A stretch of 64,000 bases of DNA from Pontiella sulfatireligans (GTDB lineage: Bacteria > Verrucomicrobiota > Kiritimatiellia > Kiritimatiellales > Pontiellaceae). The translations under genes were made by a program, and so were the position numbers. The DNA is taken from NCBI RefSeq assembly GCF_900890705.1, contig NZ_CAAHFH010000002.1:2613458-2677457 (forward strand). Direction: 5' to 3'. This document shows positions 1-8,453 of the stretch, piece by piece. A model generated the notes under the pieces. The model had not been told where the DNA came from. It made no database searches and saw only the letters and a list, made by a program, of their open reading frames with translations. Numbering within the stretch: position 1 is the stretch's first letter; each line of letters begins with the position of its first letter.

Positions 1-404
1 CTATCTTTTTTCCGGGAAGGAGGAAACAAGGGAATGGTGATAAATATGATCGGAATGTTCCTTGCGGTGGCGCGGTTGTTTAGACTTAATCCGAACAAGG
101 CGTTGACAAGACGCTTCGAAAGGGTAGTTTTCGCGCTTTGCGGTTCGGAATGCTGAGCCGGTTAATCCTATCGGGGTGGCCCTGAAGGTTGATTGAATAA
201 ACATGTTGGTGCGCGGGTTCAGCGAGTGAACCGGGTGCTGGTGCAGGGCTTGTTGATAAAATCAGCCTTTTAAGGGTCGTTCAGCCGCCCGAAGCCGCTC
301 GGGTTTCCCGTTTGCTTCTCGTATTTTCCGCCGGTCTTTTTTTTCTTCATTCCTGTTTTGCCAGCGTCTGGTATGTGCCCCGTCCAACACAACAGGAGAA
401 AAAC
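1..404. other. Leader region with no supported gene
   Basis: No convincing coding region lies in these 404 bases. A 67-codon open frame on the minus strand (1-204) has no homology I recognise and runs off the window, so I leave it out. The stretch ends with a good ribosome binding site (AGGAGA at 395-400) for the broken porin gene that starts at 405. A pyrimidine-rich run lies around 334-350. I see no clear promoter or terminator. Confidence 0.5.
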
Positions 405-1668
405 ATGAAGCATCAATTGCTGAAACGATGCGGTGTCGCCGTATTAGTGTAAATGGTGGCCGGTGCTGCCGGCGCAGTGGATGACCACCGCATTCAGGCC
501 CTCGAAGAGCAGCTGGCGGTTATGAACACAGAAATTGAAAACTTGAAGAACGAGCAGGGCGACCTTTCGTTTCTTGAGGGACAGGCCAGCAAGCTCCACT
601 TGGGCGGCTATGGAGAAATCCACGCCAACTTTCAGGAGGGAGGCGACGACCAATTTGATATCCATCGGCTCGTGATGTATGTGGGCTACGACTTTAACGA
701 CTGGATCAAGCTGACGTCCGAGACGGAGCTCGAGCATGCTTTTGTAGCCGACAGCGATGACGGCTCGAATGGCGGTGAACTCTCGGTTGAGCAGCTCTAT
801 GTCGATTTTTTGCTGGCCGATGCGGTCAATGTCCGCGCCGGCCGTGTTTTGGCGCCGCTCGGCATCATTAATCAAAAGCATGAGCCGACCCTGTTCCTCG
901 GGGTGGAACGCCCGAACATGGAAAAGAACATCATTCCTTCAACGTGGTCGGTCGACGGCATCGGAATCTTTGGCTATCCGTTGAGCTGGCTGAGCTATGA
1001 AGCTTATGTGGTCGCAGGACTTGGACGGCTCCAAGTTCCGCGCCAAGGACGGCGTGCGCAAGGGCCGCATCAAAGAGCGGGCCAGCTTTAACGACGCGGC
1101 GGTGACCGGCCGGCTGGACTTTTATCCGTTCGTGGATGCCGATCTTCCCGCCGAGCAGCACCTGCGCGTGGGCGTTTCCGGCTACTACGGCGGCACCGAC
1201 AATTCCAATGGCGGCGGCGACAATGGCGTGGACAACACCTTCTCGATGTGTTCCGCCGATTTTGAATACGACGTTTCGCGCTTCCGTTTCCGCGGCGTGG
1301 CTGCCTATGGGAAAAACTCCGATGCCGACGATCTGCAGGATGCATTTGATCGGGATACCGGCGAAGAAGTCTTCGGCTGGTATCTCGAAGGCGGCGTGAG
1401 CGTGATGCCCGATTCTTGGAAAAGCGGCAAGCTGGCCGAGGCTGACATTATTCCGTTCATCCGCTACGAGGAATATGACACCCAGCACGAGGTTCCGGAC
1501 AACGTCGACAAGGACGATGCCAACGACCGCACCGAGGTGGCCATCGGCGTCAACGTGCCGCTCACCGCGCAGTTTGTCGTCAAGGCGGACTATCAGTTTA
1601 TGGACGACGAGAGTTCTGCCAGCCGGAAAAACAGTTTCAACCTTGGCATGGGCTGGGTCTTTCAATAA
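405..1668 (+). pseudogene. Porin (OprO/OprP-like) gene, broken by a nonsense codon and a frameshift
   Basis: Read across its lesions, this encodes an outer-membrane beta-barrel porin of about 420 residues: a signal peptide, a short periplasmic coiled coil (the IQALEEQLAVMNTEIENLK region), then a barrel rich in alternating aromatic strands ending NLGMGWVF-Q. Two lesions are visible. Codon 16 is TAA (450-452), inside the signal peptide and directly followed by ATG at 453. Around 1020 one extra G moves the reading frame, and the product continues from SKFRAKDG in the next frame. Reinitiation at 453 would give a protein without a working signal peptide. A strong ribosome binding site precedes codon 1. 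This is either a recent pseudogene or a pair of assembly errors; two independent lesions favour real decay. The transported solute is unknown. Confidence 0.75.
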
Positions 1669-1678
1669 AACCCAACGG

Positions 1679-1984
1679 ATGAACCTCGAAGCCCGTACTG
1701 CCTCCGCTATGATCCGTATGCACTGCCGCGCCCGGCATGGCGCGGCTGGAGGGCTGTGCGCCGAGTGCAGCGTGCTTTTGGCCTATGCGGAGGAGCGGAT
1801 TGCGCACTGCCCTTTCGGGGCCGGGAAGCCGGTCTGCAACCAGTGCTCGGTGCATTGCTACAAACCGGAGATGCGCGAGCGCATTCAAACGGCTATGCGC
1901 TTTTCGGGCCCCCGGATGATCTGGCGCCACCCGGTGCTGGCCGTCCGGCACCTGCTCCGTTCAAAAAGAGCCCCCGGACGCTGA
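1679..1984 (+). CDS. Nitrous oxide-stimulated promoter family protein
   Basis: A 101-residue cysteine-rich protein matching the family named 'nitrous oxide-stimulated promoter' (Pfam PF11756 from memory). Its hallmarks are an LCAECSVLLAYAEERI segment, a CPFG motif, CNQCSVHCYKP, MRERI and a C-terminal GPRMIWRHPVLAVRHLL. The spaced cysteines suggest metal binding, but the biochemical role of the family is not established. It starts only 10 bases after the porin stop codon, so the two may be co-transcribed. The chosen ATG gives the usual family length of about 100 residues; upstream codons in this frame belong to the porin in another frame. Confidence 0.8.
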   Translation: MNLEARTASAMIRMHCRARHGAAGGLCAECSVLLAYAEERIAHCPFGAGKPVCNQCSVHCYKPEMRERIQTAMRFSGPRMIWRHPVLAVRHLLRSKRAPGR

Positions 1985-2007
1985 CGCACCGTTGGCTTTG
2001 ATCAGTC

Positions 2008-2988
2008 CTAGTCCTCTGGGTGCAGCTCGAAGTAGACCACGCCTTTCTTGTTGCAGATGGTCACAATATATTCTTCGAGCATTTTACGGCCGGCGCGGGG
2101 CGGAGAGTTGTGCACCGGCAGCATCAGGGTTGGAACCTTGCGGAAGGCAATGTCGCCAATGCTCACCTGCTTGGTGGAGGTCACCCGCTTGTCGCCGCGC
2201 GCAAAATTATAGTTGCCGGCAAAGTCGAGCAGGATGGGCATGCTTTCGCCGTAGATGGCGCCCCTCACTGCCAGCCCGTAGTTGGGCAGCTTGACAATCA
2301 TGGCTTGGGTCATCACCAGCTGCTCGTGCGGCACATAGGGAATGGTCGATGAAAACTGGACCGATTCATTTCTCAGGTCGAACTGAATGTATTCAAACTG
2401 GCTCAGCGTTTCCCAGCCGATCACCGCATCGACTTTGGGGATTTCGATGCCGCGCGCCAGTGGGCCGATGGAGCCGGTGGCCATGCGGATGTAGAACGGA
2501 ACGTCTTCAATCATCAGCTGCTTGATGCGGAGCTGGGAGATCCGGCCGGCATAGGCGTCAACGCCTCCGGTGTTGTAGACGCCCCGGTAGGGCATGACCT
2601 GGTCGTTCCAGCCCATGAAGTCGGCGTCGAACCGCTGCGAGGTTGCGAACTCGATCCACGATGACGGCGAGCTGACGTCGAGCAGGGCGTCCATTTTCTT
2701 TCTCGCGGCGCTGCCGCGGATGTCGATCACCGGAATGTTGCCCTTGATGAAGTTGGCCGAGGCCATATGGCGAGCATGCAGGTGGCAGGTGCCCCGGTAG
2801 GAGATTCCGCCCTGTACGGGGTAGACTTCAAATCCGTAGGTTTGCGGGGAGACGGTCTTCGACAGGTAGTCGTTTTGCTTTGTTTTCGGTATCACCATTT
2901 CCGTGCCGTCGTCGGCGGTGGTCAGGCAGCCAGCAAGGAGGAGGGGCATGGCCAAGAGGGCCAAGGTGAATCGTAGCAGCGTTTTCAT
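2008..2988 (-). CDS. Lipoprotein with aspartyl protease-like fold (hypothetical)
   Basis: 326 residues. The N-terminus has a lipoprotein signal peptide with the lipobox LLAGC around residue 20. The body has two related halves, each with a strand-turn containing a hydrophobic-D segment (MDALLDVSSPSSWIEF and MPILLDFAGNYNFARG). This recalls retropepsin-like aspartyl proteases, in which one Asp comes from each half, but the canonical D-T/S-G triplet is absent, so catalysis is doubtful. The start is the ATG at 2988, preceded by AAGGAA; upstream codons lack a signal peptide. It is the last gene of a minus-strand run after pyrK, pyrD and a membrane protein. The fold is inferred from pattern only. 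Confidence 0.55.
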   Translation of the reverse strand: MKTLLRFTLALLAMPLLLAGCLTTADDGTEMVIPKTKQNDYLSKTVSPQTYGFEVYPVQGGISYRGTCHLHARHMASANFIKGNIPVIDIRGSAARKKMDALLDVSSPSSWIEFATSQRFDADFMGWNDQVMPYRGVYNTGGVDAYAGRISQLRIKQLMIEDVPFYIRMATGSIGPLARGIEIPKVDAVIGWETLSQFEYIQFDLRNESVQFSSTIPYVPHEQLVMTQAMIVKLPNYGLAVRGAIYGESMPILLDFAGNYNFARGDKRVTSTKQVSIGDIAFRKVPTLMLPVHNSPPRAGRKMLEEYIVTICNKKGVVYFELHPED

Positions 2989-2999
2989 GTGGATGTTCC

Positions 3000-3584
3000 T
3001 TAGGGTTGGTAGGATTTGGCCGGCGTTCGTTTGTCGTAGGTGTCCAAAAGCAGGAGAATATCGGATGGGTGCTCGGAAAGGCAAGCCAGCAGCAGGTTGT
3101 CGGTTAGGGCAAAAGTGAGGCTCATGCCGCCGGCCATATCCGGGGAGTCATACTGCCAGACCGGCCAGACCGCATGCTTGCCGAGCAGTTTCAGGTTTTT
3201 GTTGCGGGTGTGCTCCAGCTTCCAACGCAGCCACGGGCTGCGCCAGCCCACCCAGCTCGACGCGGCCCAGGTTTTATTTTGGCCCGCCTTGCGGAAGGGA
3301 ATATCCGCCACGGCGATTTCCGAAGCGGCGCACAGGTTCTGCCAGCTTTTAGGCAGCAGCCCCTTCAGCGTATTGCCTGCTCCAAGCGCTTTGTCGAGCT
3401 GTGCGCAAACGGGGCTTTGCAGCAGCTCTTCCAGATTTTCGGCTTGGAAGACAAAGGTGGCCTCGACAGGGATCGCCTGGCACACCGCGCCGGGCTCGAA
3501 AGCCTGATAAAAGGAATAGCCGATTATGGCCGCCGCAAAAACCGCGCTGAGCCCCAAGGTTGCGCTGGCCCGCAGTTTGATCAT
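3000..3584 (-). CDS. Membrane-anchored protein of unknown function
   Basis: 194 residues with one N-terminal transmembrane helix (about residues 8-25), then a soluble region probably outside the cytoplasm. The segment PVEATFVFQAENLEELLQSP resembles the start of DUF3352-type proteins, which are usually several hundred residues long, so this could be a short relative or a truncated one. Its start codon overlaps the pyrD stop by four bases (ATGA), which indicates translational coupling. The downstream lipoprotein begins 11 bases after its stop. Function is not recognised. Confidence 0.55.
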   Translation of the reverse strand: MIKLRASATLGLSAVFAAAIIGYSFYQAFEPGAVCQAIPVEATFVFQAENLEELLQSPVCAQLDKALGAGNTLKGLLPKSWQNLCAASEIAVADIPFRKAGQNKTWAASSWVGWRSPWLRWKLEHTRNKNLKLLGKHAVWPVWQYDSPDMAGGMSLTFALTDNLLLACLSEHPSDILLLLDTYDKRTPAKSYQP

Positions 3585-4495
3585 GCTTTGACCGTTCCGA
3601 CCAGCTCGCTGGCTGCGCTGAGGCCCTTGCGGGCCAGATAGGCTTCAATGCCGTCGATCACTCGGTCGATGGTCGTCGGATCCACAAAGTTCGCGGTGCC
3701 GACCGCCACCGAGGTTGCGCCGGCAATCATGAACTCAATCGCGTCCTCCGGCTCGAAGATGCCACCCATTCCAATGATCGGAATGCTGCAGGCCTTAAAG
3801 GCATCGAACACCAGCTTGATGGCGATCGGTTTGATGGGCGGGCCGCTGAGCCCGCCGAATTTATTGGCCAGCTCCGGCTCCAGCGTTTCAATGTTGATGG
3901 CCATCGCCGGCATCGTGTTCATGATCGAGATCGCATCGGCGCCGGCGTTCTCGGCGGCTTTGGCGAATTTTCCAATGTTAGGGACGTTCGGCGCCAGCTT
4001 CGGGATGATCGGCTTCTGCGTTTTGGCGCGCACCAACTCGATGACGCGCGAAAAGGAATCCGTATCCGTGCCAAAGGCCGAGCCGCCCTCTTTCACGTTC
4101 GGGCAGGAGAGGTTGATTTCGTAGGCCGAGACCGTGTCTGCGCCGTCGAGCATGTCGACCACGGTGCCGTAGTCGTCCATGCCCTTGCCCCAGATGTTGA
4201 CGATCACGGGTGTGTTGTACTGTTTCAGGAACGGCACATACTTGTCGATGAAGCCCTGCGCGCCCGGTCCCGGCAGGCCGATGGCGTTGAGCATCCCGCC
4301 GCGCGTTTCGAAGGTGCGCGGGGTTTGGTTCCCGACATGCTCCTCCGGGCAGATGCCTTTGACGGTGATAGCACCCAGCCGGTTCAGATCAATCAGTTCG
4401 GCATATTCAGGTCCATAGCCGAACGTCCCCGACGCAACCGTCACAGGATTCTTCATGGTCATGGAACCGATTTTAATACTCAGATCAATACTCAT
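3581..4495 (-). CDS. pyrD: Dihydroorotate dehydrogenase B (NAD+), catalytic subunit
   Basis: 304 residues; oxidises dihydroorotate to orotate using FMN in a TIM barrel, the fourth step of UMP synthesis. The class 1B signature is clear: the catalytic cysteine in EINLSCPNVKEGG, the N-terminal KNPVTVASGTFGYG strand, and the phosphate-binding IIGMGGI and GATSVAVGTANF segments. The start at 4495 is chosen because GGTGGAGA lies just upstream and the family starts at this point; two upstream ATGs lack this. The electron-transfer subunit gene pyrK is immediately upstream, as expected for a PyrDK heterotetramer that passes electrons to NAD+. Confidence 0.95.
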   Translation of the reverse strand: MSIDLSIKIGSMTMKNPVTVASGTFGYGPEYAELIDLNRLGAITVKGICPEEHVGNQTPRTFETRGGMLNAIGLPGPGAQGFIDKYVPFLKQYNTPVIVNIWGKGMDDYGTVVDMLDGADTVSAYEINLSCPNVKEGGSAFGTDTDSFSRVIELVRAKTQKPIIPKLAPNVPNIGKFAKAAENAGADAISIMNTMPAMAINIETLEPELANKFGGLSGPPIKPIAIKLVFDAFKACSIPIIGMGGIFEPEDAIEFMIAGATSVAVGTANFVDPTTIDRVIDGIEAYLARKGLSAASELVGTVKA

Positions 4496-4520
4496 TCTCT
4501 CCACCTTCATTAAAATTGAA

Positions 4521-4591
4521 GGCAAAATGATTTGGAGCAAAACGATTACTGCGGATGGATGTTAATCATTTTGCTCTTAATCATTTTGCTC
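4521..4591. repeat. Paired direct and inverted repeats between pyrK and pyrD
   Basis: A 15-base unit, TTAATCATTTTGCTC, occurs twice in tandem at 4562-4576 and 4577-4591, ending on the first base of the pyrK stop codon. The complementary unit appears at 4535-4548 (GAGCAAAACGATTA, one mismatch) and as a shorter version at 4521-4532 (GGCAAAATGATT). In the pyrK-pyrD transcript these can pair into a long stem-loop. It may be a dispersed repeat or an RNA element that sets the PyrK:PyrD ratio; the sequence alone cannot decide. Confidence 0.7.
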
Positions 4592-5370
4592 TATTCGTCC
4601 CAGAGGATTTCGCGCGATTCGAAGATGGGGCCGTCTTTGCAGCAACGCGCCCATTCCCAGCCGTCTTCCGTCTTGCGCTTGATGACGCAGGTCAGGCAGG
4701 CGCCGACGCCGCAGGCCATGTTTTTATCGAGCGAGAGCCAAGCGGTAAAATTGTGTTCGATGGCGCGGTCGCCGATGGCTTTGAGCATCGGGTTGGGGCC
4801 GCAGACAAAAACCTCCAAGGACTGGATGTCCTGCTCTTTCATCCATGGATCAAACGCGGCGGTCACGAGGCCCTGCGTTCCGAGCGAGCCGTCGTCGGTG
4901 GTGGGGCGTACATCCCAGCCGAGGGCTTCAAATTCTTTCACCAGCAGAATGTCGATGGCGGAGCGGCCTCCGAAAAAGGCGATGCCCTTCTTTTCCATGC
5001 GCTCAGCGAGGATGTAGAGCGCGGCGTTGCCGTAGCCGCCGGCCACCAGCACGGGGAGTTTGTTCGGGTCGGGTTCCGGATAGCCGTTGCCCAGCGAACC
5101 GATAATGTTGACTTCATCGCCCACCTGAATGGCGGCCATGGCATCGGTTCCGCGTCCGACGGGCTTGTAGAGCACGGCGGCGCCCTCCGGCCCGGCCTGG
5201 TAGATGCTGAACGGGCGGCGAAGGATGCGTTCTCCAAGCCTTGGAACCTGAAGCTCCAGAAATTGGCCGGGCTGCACCATCGGGCCGACGACCGGTGCGG
5301 CAAGGCGCAGAATGCGGTATTCGCCCTGAAAGTTGTCGTGTTCGAGTACGGTAGCTTTTTCCTGTTTCAT
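4591..5370 (-). CDS. pyrK: Dihydroorotate dehydrogenase B, electron transfer subunit
   Basis: 259 residues of the ferredoxin-reductase type. An N-terminal FAD-binding barrel (RRPFSIYQ, where flavin binds) is followed by an NAD-binding region (VLVAGGYGNAALYILAERM and FVCGPNPMLKAI). The C-terminal cluster CGVGACLTC followed by CCKDGP carries the four cysteines for a [2Fe-2S] centre. It moves electrons from PyrD FMN to NAD+. It lies upstream of pyrD on the same strand, separated by about 95 bases that contain the inverted repeats. Length and motifs are normal. Confidence 0.95.
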   Translation of the reverse strand: MKQEKATVLEHDNFQGEYRILRLAAPVVGPMVQPGQFLELQVPRLGERILRRPFSIYQAGPEGAAVLYKPVGRGTDAMAAIQVGDEVNIIGSLGNGYPEPDPNKLPVLVAGGYGNAALYILAERMEKKGIAFFGGRSAIDILLVKEFEALGWDVRPTTDDGSLGTQGLVTAAFDPWMKEQDIQSLEVFVCGPNPMLKAIGDRAIEHNFTAWLSLDKNMACGVGACLTCVIKRKTEDGWEWARCCKDGPIFESREILWDE

Positions 5371-5434
5371 AGTGGCGCGGGATTTTGCGGATTTAGGGGA
5401 AACAGGTCAAACGCAATCCGTGTTTAAGGGCTGA

Positions 5435-6229
5435 TCAGGGCTCGTCGTCCAGCGTTACGCCCGCCGTCCGAACCTTGCGGACGAACCTTGCTTCGAGCTC
5501 ATGCAGCGGGGAGGAGAGCACATAAATGTGCGCCCACGCGACGAGGGCCCAGATATTGAAAAAGATGATCGAGGCTATAAACAGAAGGATCACGGCGACG
5601 GTTGCCGGTTTGGTGGTGACGGTCAGGGTGTTGCGGATGTGCATGTAGGGCACGGCGCTCACCATCAGGAAAGCCGCGGTGAAGGCATAGGCCAGATAGA
5701 GGATGGCTTCGACCGTTTCGCTGTTGGTCAGGTGCGGCACTACCAGCGTCATGCTGCAGATGGCGGCGGCGGCTCCCGGGGAGGGGAGGCCGATAAAGCC
5801 GCTGTTATGTTCCGCTTCATCTTCCGCTGCGGTGTTGAAGGCCGCCAGTCTCCACAGTGCGCATCCAAGATAAAACGAAGCGGCAATCCAGCTGAGGAGA
5901 TGCAGCGGGGCGATTTCCGAACTATGGCCGGGGCCGGCGGCATAGATCATGATGGCTGGTGCTGCTCCAAAAGAAATGGCATCGGCCAGCGAATCGAGGT
6001 GCATGCCGTGGGTGCTTTGCGCCTTGAGCACCCGGGCGGCGAGTCCGTCGAGCACATCGAACAGCATGGAGCCGCCAATCAGCAATAGGCTGATGGTGGG
6101 CACGGGACGGCCCGCGAAGCAGGCTTCCATGGTGTAGATGATCGAGGCAAACCCGCAAAGGGCGTTGCACAGCGTAAGGAGGCTGGGCACGGGGTTGAAG
6201 CGGTGCTCTTTTGATTCTGTAAAATTCAT
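5435..6229 (-). CDS. pssA: CDP-diacylglycerol-serine O-phosphatidyltransferase
   Basis: 264 residues, integral membrane protein with about six to eight helices. It joins CDP-diacylglycerol and serine to form phosphatidylserine. The CDP-alcohol phosphotransferase motif (DG-x2-AR-x8-G-x3-D-x3-D) is complete in the segment that runs from DGLAAR to HLDSLAD. The gene follows psd by 17 bases on the same strand, so the two steps from CDP-diacylglycerol to phosphatidylethanolamine are encoded together. A purine-rich GGAAA lies upstream of the ATG at 6229. Confidence 0.93.
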   Translation of the reverse strand: MNFTESKEHRFNPVPSLLTLCNALCGFASIIYTMEACFAGRPVPTISLLLIGGSMLFDVLDGLAARVLKAQSTHGMHLDSLADAISFGAAPAIMIYAAGPGHSSEIAPLHLLSWIAASFYLGCALWRLAAFNTAAEDEAEHNSGFIGLPSPGAAAAICSMTLVVPHLTNSETVEAILYLAYAFTAAFLMVSAVPYMHIRNTLTVTTKPATVAVILLFIASIIFFNIWALVAWAHIYVLSSPLHELEARFVRKVRTAGVTLDDEP

Positions 6230-6246
6230 AGCATTTCCGTTGATGG

Positions 6247-6936
6247 TTAGTTCTTTGTCCGGGCCATTACGGTTGTTCCGGATCGAACCTTCTGTCCTAT
6301 TTCAACTGCTGGGATTATCAGCTCTCCTGTGGGTAAATACAACTCTGTCCGAGAGCCGAATTTGATCATTCCGTAAATTTCGCCCTTTTTCAGGCGCGCG
6401 CCGGGCTGCGGTTCGCAGACGATGCGGCGCGCAATGGCGCCGGAAACCTGGCGAACGGCGACAGGAAAAGTGTCGCCGCCGACGTGGGCGGTCCCTGCAA
6501 TAACCAGCGATTCGTTCTCTTTCGCGCAGCGCGGGTTGCGGGCGTCGAGAAAACGGCCTTCCTTGTATTTGCGGTATTCCACTTGAAGATCGCACGGGGC
6601 GCGGTTGACGTGCACGTCGAGCACCGAGAGGAATATGCCGATGCACAGCAGCGGCTTGCCTTCATAAAGCTCGATGCCGTGGTCGGTTGTAACTTCAATG
6701 TCTTTCACGACGCCGTCGGCCGGCGAAAGGATCAAGCCGGGGTCGGAGGGGATGGCGCGGTTGGGCACGCGGAAGAAGGCGGCCAGCGCCAGCCAGGCGG
6801 TTCCTGCCAGTACGGCGATGACCACGCCGGTTGCTAGGTGGACGAAAAGGGCGATGCCGGCTCCTGTTGCGGCGAGGGCCAGGGCAATCAGGCCGCCGCC
6901 GAACCACTCGCGTTTTCCATGTTTTGCAAGTTTCAT
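6247..6936 (-). CDS. psd: Phosphatidylserine decarboxylase, short form
   Basis: 229 residues. Decarboxylates phosphatidylserine to phosphatidylethanolamine with a pyruvoyl cofactor made by self-cleavage. Two N-terminal membrane helices (residues ~12-50) are followed by the conserved LSPADGVVKDIE strand, FLSVLDVHVNRAP, and the cleavage site in IKFGSRTELYLP, where the GS serine becomes the pyruvoyl group. The small size matches the soluble-core, archaeal-type PSD-A family. The ATG at 6936 overlaps the stop of the upstream DUF2062 gene by four bases. A much longer in-frame extension upstream is not protein-like and is excluded. Confidence 0.93.
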   Translation of the reverse strand: MKLAKHGKREWFGGGLIALALAATGAGIALFVHLATGVVIAVLAGTAWLALAAFFRVPNRAIPSDPGLILSPADGVVKDIEVTTDHGIELYEGKPLLCIGIFLSVLDVHVNRAPCDLQVEYRKYKEGRFLDARNPRCAKENESLVIAGTAHVGGDTFPVAVRQVSGAIARRIVCEPQPGARLKKGEIYGMIKFGSRTELYLPTGELIIPAVEIGQKVRSGTTVMARTKN

Positions 6937-7499
6937 AGTTTTTCCAAGGGTTGGAGGTTTAAGGCCTGGGTTTCGTGGTTCATGCGACGAATCGCGCGTG
7001 CCTGATGCCTTTGCATCTTTATCACCCGGTGGCGCTTCACCAAGGGGACGGTTGTGTAGTAGCCGGCCAAGGCCGCAACGGTTCCGAAAAGGAGTCCGCC
7101 AACCAGGAATGCCGTTAGCAGTTCGGCGCCCAGCGTGGCCAAGGATTTGAGCGACGGATCGCTGATGATGCCGGAAAGCATGTGCTTCACTTCGGGGTAG
7201 GAGGACGGCCTCCGCAAAATGCAACCGCCAACATAGCATTGAAGCGGATAGAGGAAGGGGATGGTGAACGGGTTGCTGAGCCAAGTGCTGAGCAATGCCA
7301 CAAGCCGCGCCGCGCGCATCGGGAAGGTCAATGCCAAGGCCGCCGGCATTTGAATTCCGAACGGAATGAAAAAAGCGGTGAAAAATCCGGTCGCCACGCC
7401 GCGCCCGATGGATTCCGGGGTGCCGGGGTGCCGCAGCATCCTTAGGTAGACATATTTGAATGATTTGAAATATCGAGTGCTCACGCCTGCCGTCCGCAA
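6933..7499 (-). CDS. DUF2062 membrane protein
   Basis: 188 residues. The pattern HPGTPESIGRGVATGFFTAFFIPFGIQM, then a second long hydrophobic helix pair, identifies the DUF2062 family, small inner-membrane proteins often found beside lipid or glycan transferase genes. The start is uncertain: TTG at 7499 gives this length, GTG at 7484 gives five residues fewer, and both keep the family core. The four-base overlap with psd and the following pssA suggest a three-gene phospholipid operon; a role for DUF2062 in phosphatidylethanolamine synthesis or transport is inference. Confidence 0.8.
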   Translation of the reverse strand: MRTAGVSTRYFKSFKYVYLRMLRHPGTPESIGRGVATGFFTAFFIPFGIQMPAALALTFPMRAARLVALLSTWLSNPFTIPFLYPLQCYVGGCILRRPSSYPEVKHMLSGIISDPSLKSLATLGAELLTAFLVGGLLFGTVAALAGYYTTVPLVKRHRVIKMQRHQARAIRRMNHETQALNLQPLEKL

Positions 7500-7640
7500 G
7501 TTTTAAGTCATAACGACCGCTAGAAAATGTAGGGCAGGAATGATATAAAAGCCACGGAAAAGAGGTTCGGAATGGATGGCATTTTCCATCGGAAACCAAG
7601 CGCTTTTGAGCGCTCCGCCACTCGGGGCGTGAACGGGGGG

Positions 7641-8453
7641 ATGATGCGTGTGCTGATCTTCGCCCTGTTTATGAATTTCCCCGCTTTCGGCAGCACTGAT
7701 TCAGCAACGAATGCTCCTCCTTCCGGCATTGAAGAGAAGAGCAGGAATCGGCTGGTGCTGGGCACCACTGCCGTCGGTGTGGGTGCGGTGACCGTTTGGG
7801 GCATTGCCCAGTGGGACTATTTTTCGAAGGTGCCGAGTGCGGGCGAGGAGGGCTGGTTCGGCAAGGATACCGACGAGGGCGGCATGGATAAGCTCGGGCA
7901 CCTCTACACCAGCTATGTCATGGCGCATGGGATTTCCTGTTGGTACGAAACCCGGGACTTCAGCCGCGACGAGGCCGCGTTTTACGGATCGCTTACTTCG
8001 TTTGCGGTTATGGGCGGCATGGAGCTGGGCGATTCCTTCAGCGACTATGGCTTTTCCTGCGAGGACATGGTGATGAATGCTTCGGGCTGCCTGCTGGGCT
8101 GGCTCTTGTATTCCCGCCCCGATCTCGCCAGCAAGATCGACCTGCGTTGGGAATACGGCCTCAAGCCCACCAAAGGCGATGTGGTGACCGACTACGAAAA
8201 CTCCAAATTCCTGCTGGCGCTGAAGCTGAATGGCTTCAAGTCGATGCAGAAGAATCCTTGGCGGCATATCGAGCTGCATCTCGGCTACCATACGGAAGGC
8301 TTCGACGACAAGCACAAGGATAATGAGCGGGTGCCCTACGTAGGCGTGGGCGTCAACTTCACCGATTGGTTCCGCCGCCGTGGCTGCGAGAAAACTGCAA
8401 CAGTTTTCAACTATATGCAGTTGCCCTACACTGCGGCCAACTACGAATTCTAG
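7641..8453 (+). CDS. DUF2279 (YfiM-like) outer-membrane-associated protein
   Basis: 270 residues. A signal peptide (RVLIFALFMNFPAFGS) leads to the DUF2279 core: DKLGHLYTSYVMAHGI, then MGGMELGDSFSDYGFSCEDMVMNASG, the conserved His/Asp/Glu pattern of YfiM-type lipoproteins. The C-terminal third (HIELHLGYHTEGF, VPYVGVGVNFTDWF) looks like beta strands of an outer-membrane barrel. Function is unknown. The ATG at 7641 is preceded directly by a G-run that can act as ribosome binding site. It is divergent from the DUF2062 operon and convergent with the symporter gene, whose stop overlaps its own by four bases. Confidence 0.75.
   Translation: MMRVLIFALFMNFPAFGSTDSATNAPPSGIEEKSRNRLVLGTTAVGVGAVTVWGIAQWDYFSKVPSAGEEGWFGKDTDEGGMDKLGHLYTSYVMAHGISCWYETRDFSRDEAAFYGSLTSFAVMGGMELGDSFSDYGFSCEDMVMNASGCLLGWLLYSRPDLASKIDLRWEYGLKPTKGDVVTDYENSKFLLALKLNGFKSMQKNPWRHIELHLGYHTEGFDDKHKDNERVPYVGVGVNFTDWFRRRGCEKTATVFNYMQLPYTAANYEF

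Noticed and set aside
1..204. 67-codon open frame on the minus strand at the window start
   Set aside because: No start support, no recognised homology, and unusual composition for the region; it may be a shadow or run off the edge.
2008..2988. Active retropepsin-type aspartyl protease
   Set aside because: The D-T/S-G catalytic triplet is not visible in either half.
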